DNA from: Hyphomicrobiales bacterium
GTDB lineage: Bacteria; Pseudomonadota; Alphaproteobacteria; Rhizobiales; Xanthobacteraceae
DNA: 5,724 nucleotides
Direction of reading: 5' to 3'
NCBI GenBank assembly: GCA_003164375.1
Contig: PLTE01000087.1
Location: 4,280 to 10,003 of the forward strand
This document shows positions 5,474-5,724 of the stretch, one piece after another. Within the stretch, counting starts at the first letter, position 1; every line of letters starts with the position of its first letter. Both the position numbers and the translations under genes were made by a program. The notes beneath the pieces were generated by a model, which saw only the letters and a program-made list of their open reading frames with translations, did no database searches and was not told the origin of the DNA.

Positions 5474-5724
5474 ATGGCGCGAAGCAAGATTGCATTGATA
5501 GGCTCAGGGCAAATCGGTGGCACGCTGGCGCTTCTCATCGGCCTCAAGGAACTGGGCGATGTCGTCATGTTCGACGTCGCCGAAGGTGTGCCGCAGGGCA
5601 AGGCGCTCGATCTCGTCCAGTCGTCACCCGTCGAAGGCTTTGATGCCCGCTTTTCCGGCACCAATTCCTACGAGGCGATCGAGGGAGCGGCGGTCTGCAT
5701 CGTCACCGCGGGCGTGCCGCGCAA
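5474..5724 (+). CDS. mdh: malate dehydrogenase (5' part, cut by window edge)
   Basis: NAD-dependent malate dehydrogenase, which interconverts malate and oxaloacetate in the cytoplasmic TCA cycle. The first 83 residues are present: MARSKIALIGSGQIGGTLA shows the Rossmann dinucleotide loop GSGQIG (10-15), Asp34 ends the second strand (VVMFD) and should bind the NAD ribose, and GKALDL (42-47) and TAGVPR (78-83) are typical of the LDH-like bacterial Mdh type found in alphaproteobacteria. Substrate-binding arginines and the catalytic His lie beyond the window. The ATG at 5474 has AAGGA (5459-5463) ten bases upstream and gives the normal N-terminus. In Rhizobiales this gene usually heads an mdh-sucCDAB cluster, which would be expected just downstream. 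An in-frame lactate dehydrogenase is a remote alternative. Confidence 0.95.
   Translation, partial: MARSKIALIGSGQIGGTLALLIGLKELGDVVMFDVAEGVPQGKALDLVQSSPVEGFDARFSGTNSYEAIEGAAVCIVTAGVPR

Noticed and set aside
1..5724. A mobile element, defence system or toxin-antitoxin pair
   Set aside because: All seven genes fit chromosomal housekeeping or transport families; no transposase, integrase, terminal repeats or CRISPR spacing was found.

Overview
The window looks like a stretch of alphaproteobacterial chromosome, most likely from a Hyphomicrobiales (Rhizobiales) genome of the Bradyrhizobium/Rhodopseudomonas/Pseudolabrys type. The reasons are high GC with strong third-position GC bias, long antisense shadow frames, an AFG1-type ATPase close to malate dehydrogenase, and a 48-bp GAGCATGAT...ATCATGCTC palindrome of a kind I recall as very common between genes in these genomes. 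The genus is an inference. Seven protein genes are visible, five complete and two cut by the window edges. I see no rRNA, tRNA, CRISPR, phage or insertion sequence.

Layout. Positions 1-488 (-) hold the N-terminal part of a LolD/YbbA-type ABC ATPase. Diverging from it is a secreted GDSL esterase (tesA-like, 487-1209, +). The two proposed start codons share one CATG. Next comes RNA 2',3'-cyclic phosphodiesterase (thpR, 1294-1863, +). Its 3' end faces a GNAT acetyltransferase (1925-2497, -), and the palindromic repeat fills the gap between them. A 341-bp gap (2498-2838) holds an unusually hairpin-rich leader for the GNAT gene and a TTAA-type dyad just upstream of zapE (2839-4017, +). zapE converges on, and overlaps by 4 bp, a variant NRAMP-family metal transporter (4014-5300, -). 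The transporter is divergent from malate dehydrogenase (mdh, from 5474, +), which runs off the end.

Functionally this is mostly housekeeping: envelope lipid/ester chemistry (ABC ATPase plus TesA-like hydrolase), RNA end processing (ThpR), division/protein quality control (ZapE), central carbon metabolism (Mdh) and metal transport. No defence or mobile system is evident. The points most worth a second look are the GNAT 5' leader, where an 8-bp inverted repeat would bury the ribosome binding site and an 8-codon micro-ORF ends inside the GNAT start codon; the non-canonical metal-site motifs of the NRAMP protein; and the position of the transporter between zapE and mdh.
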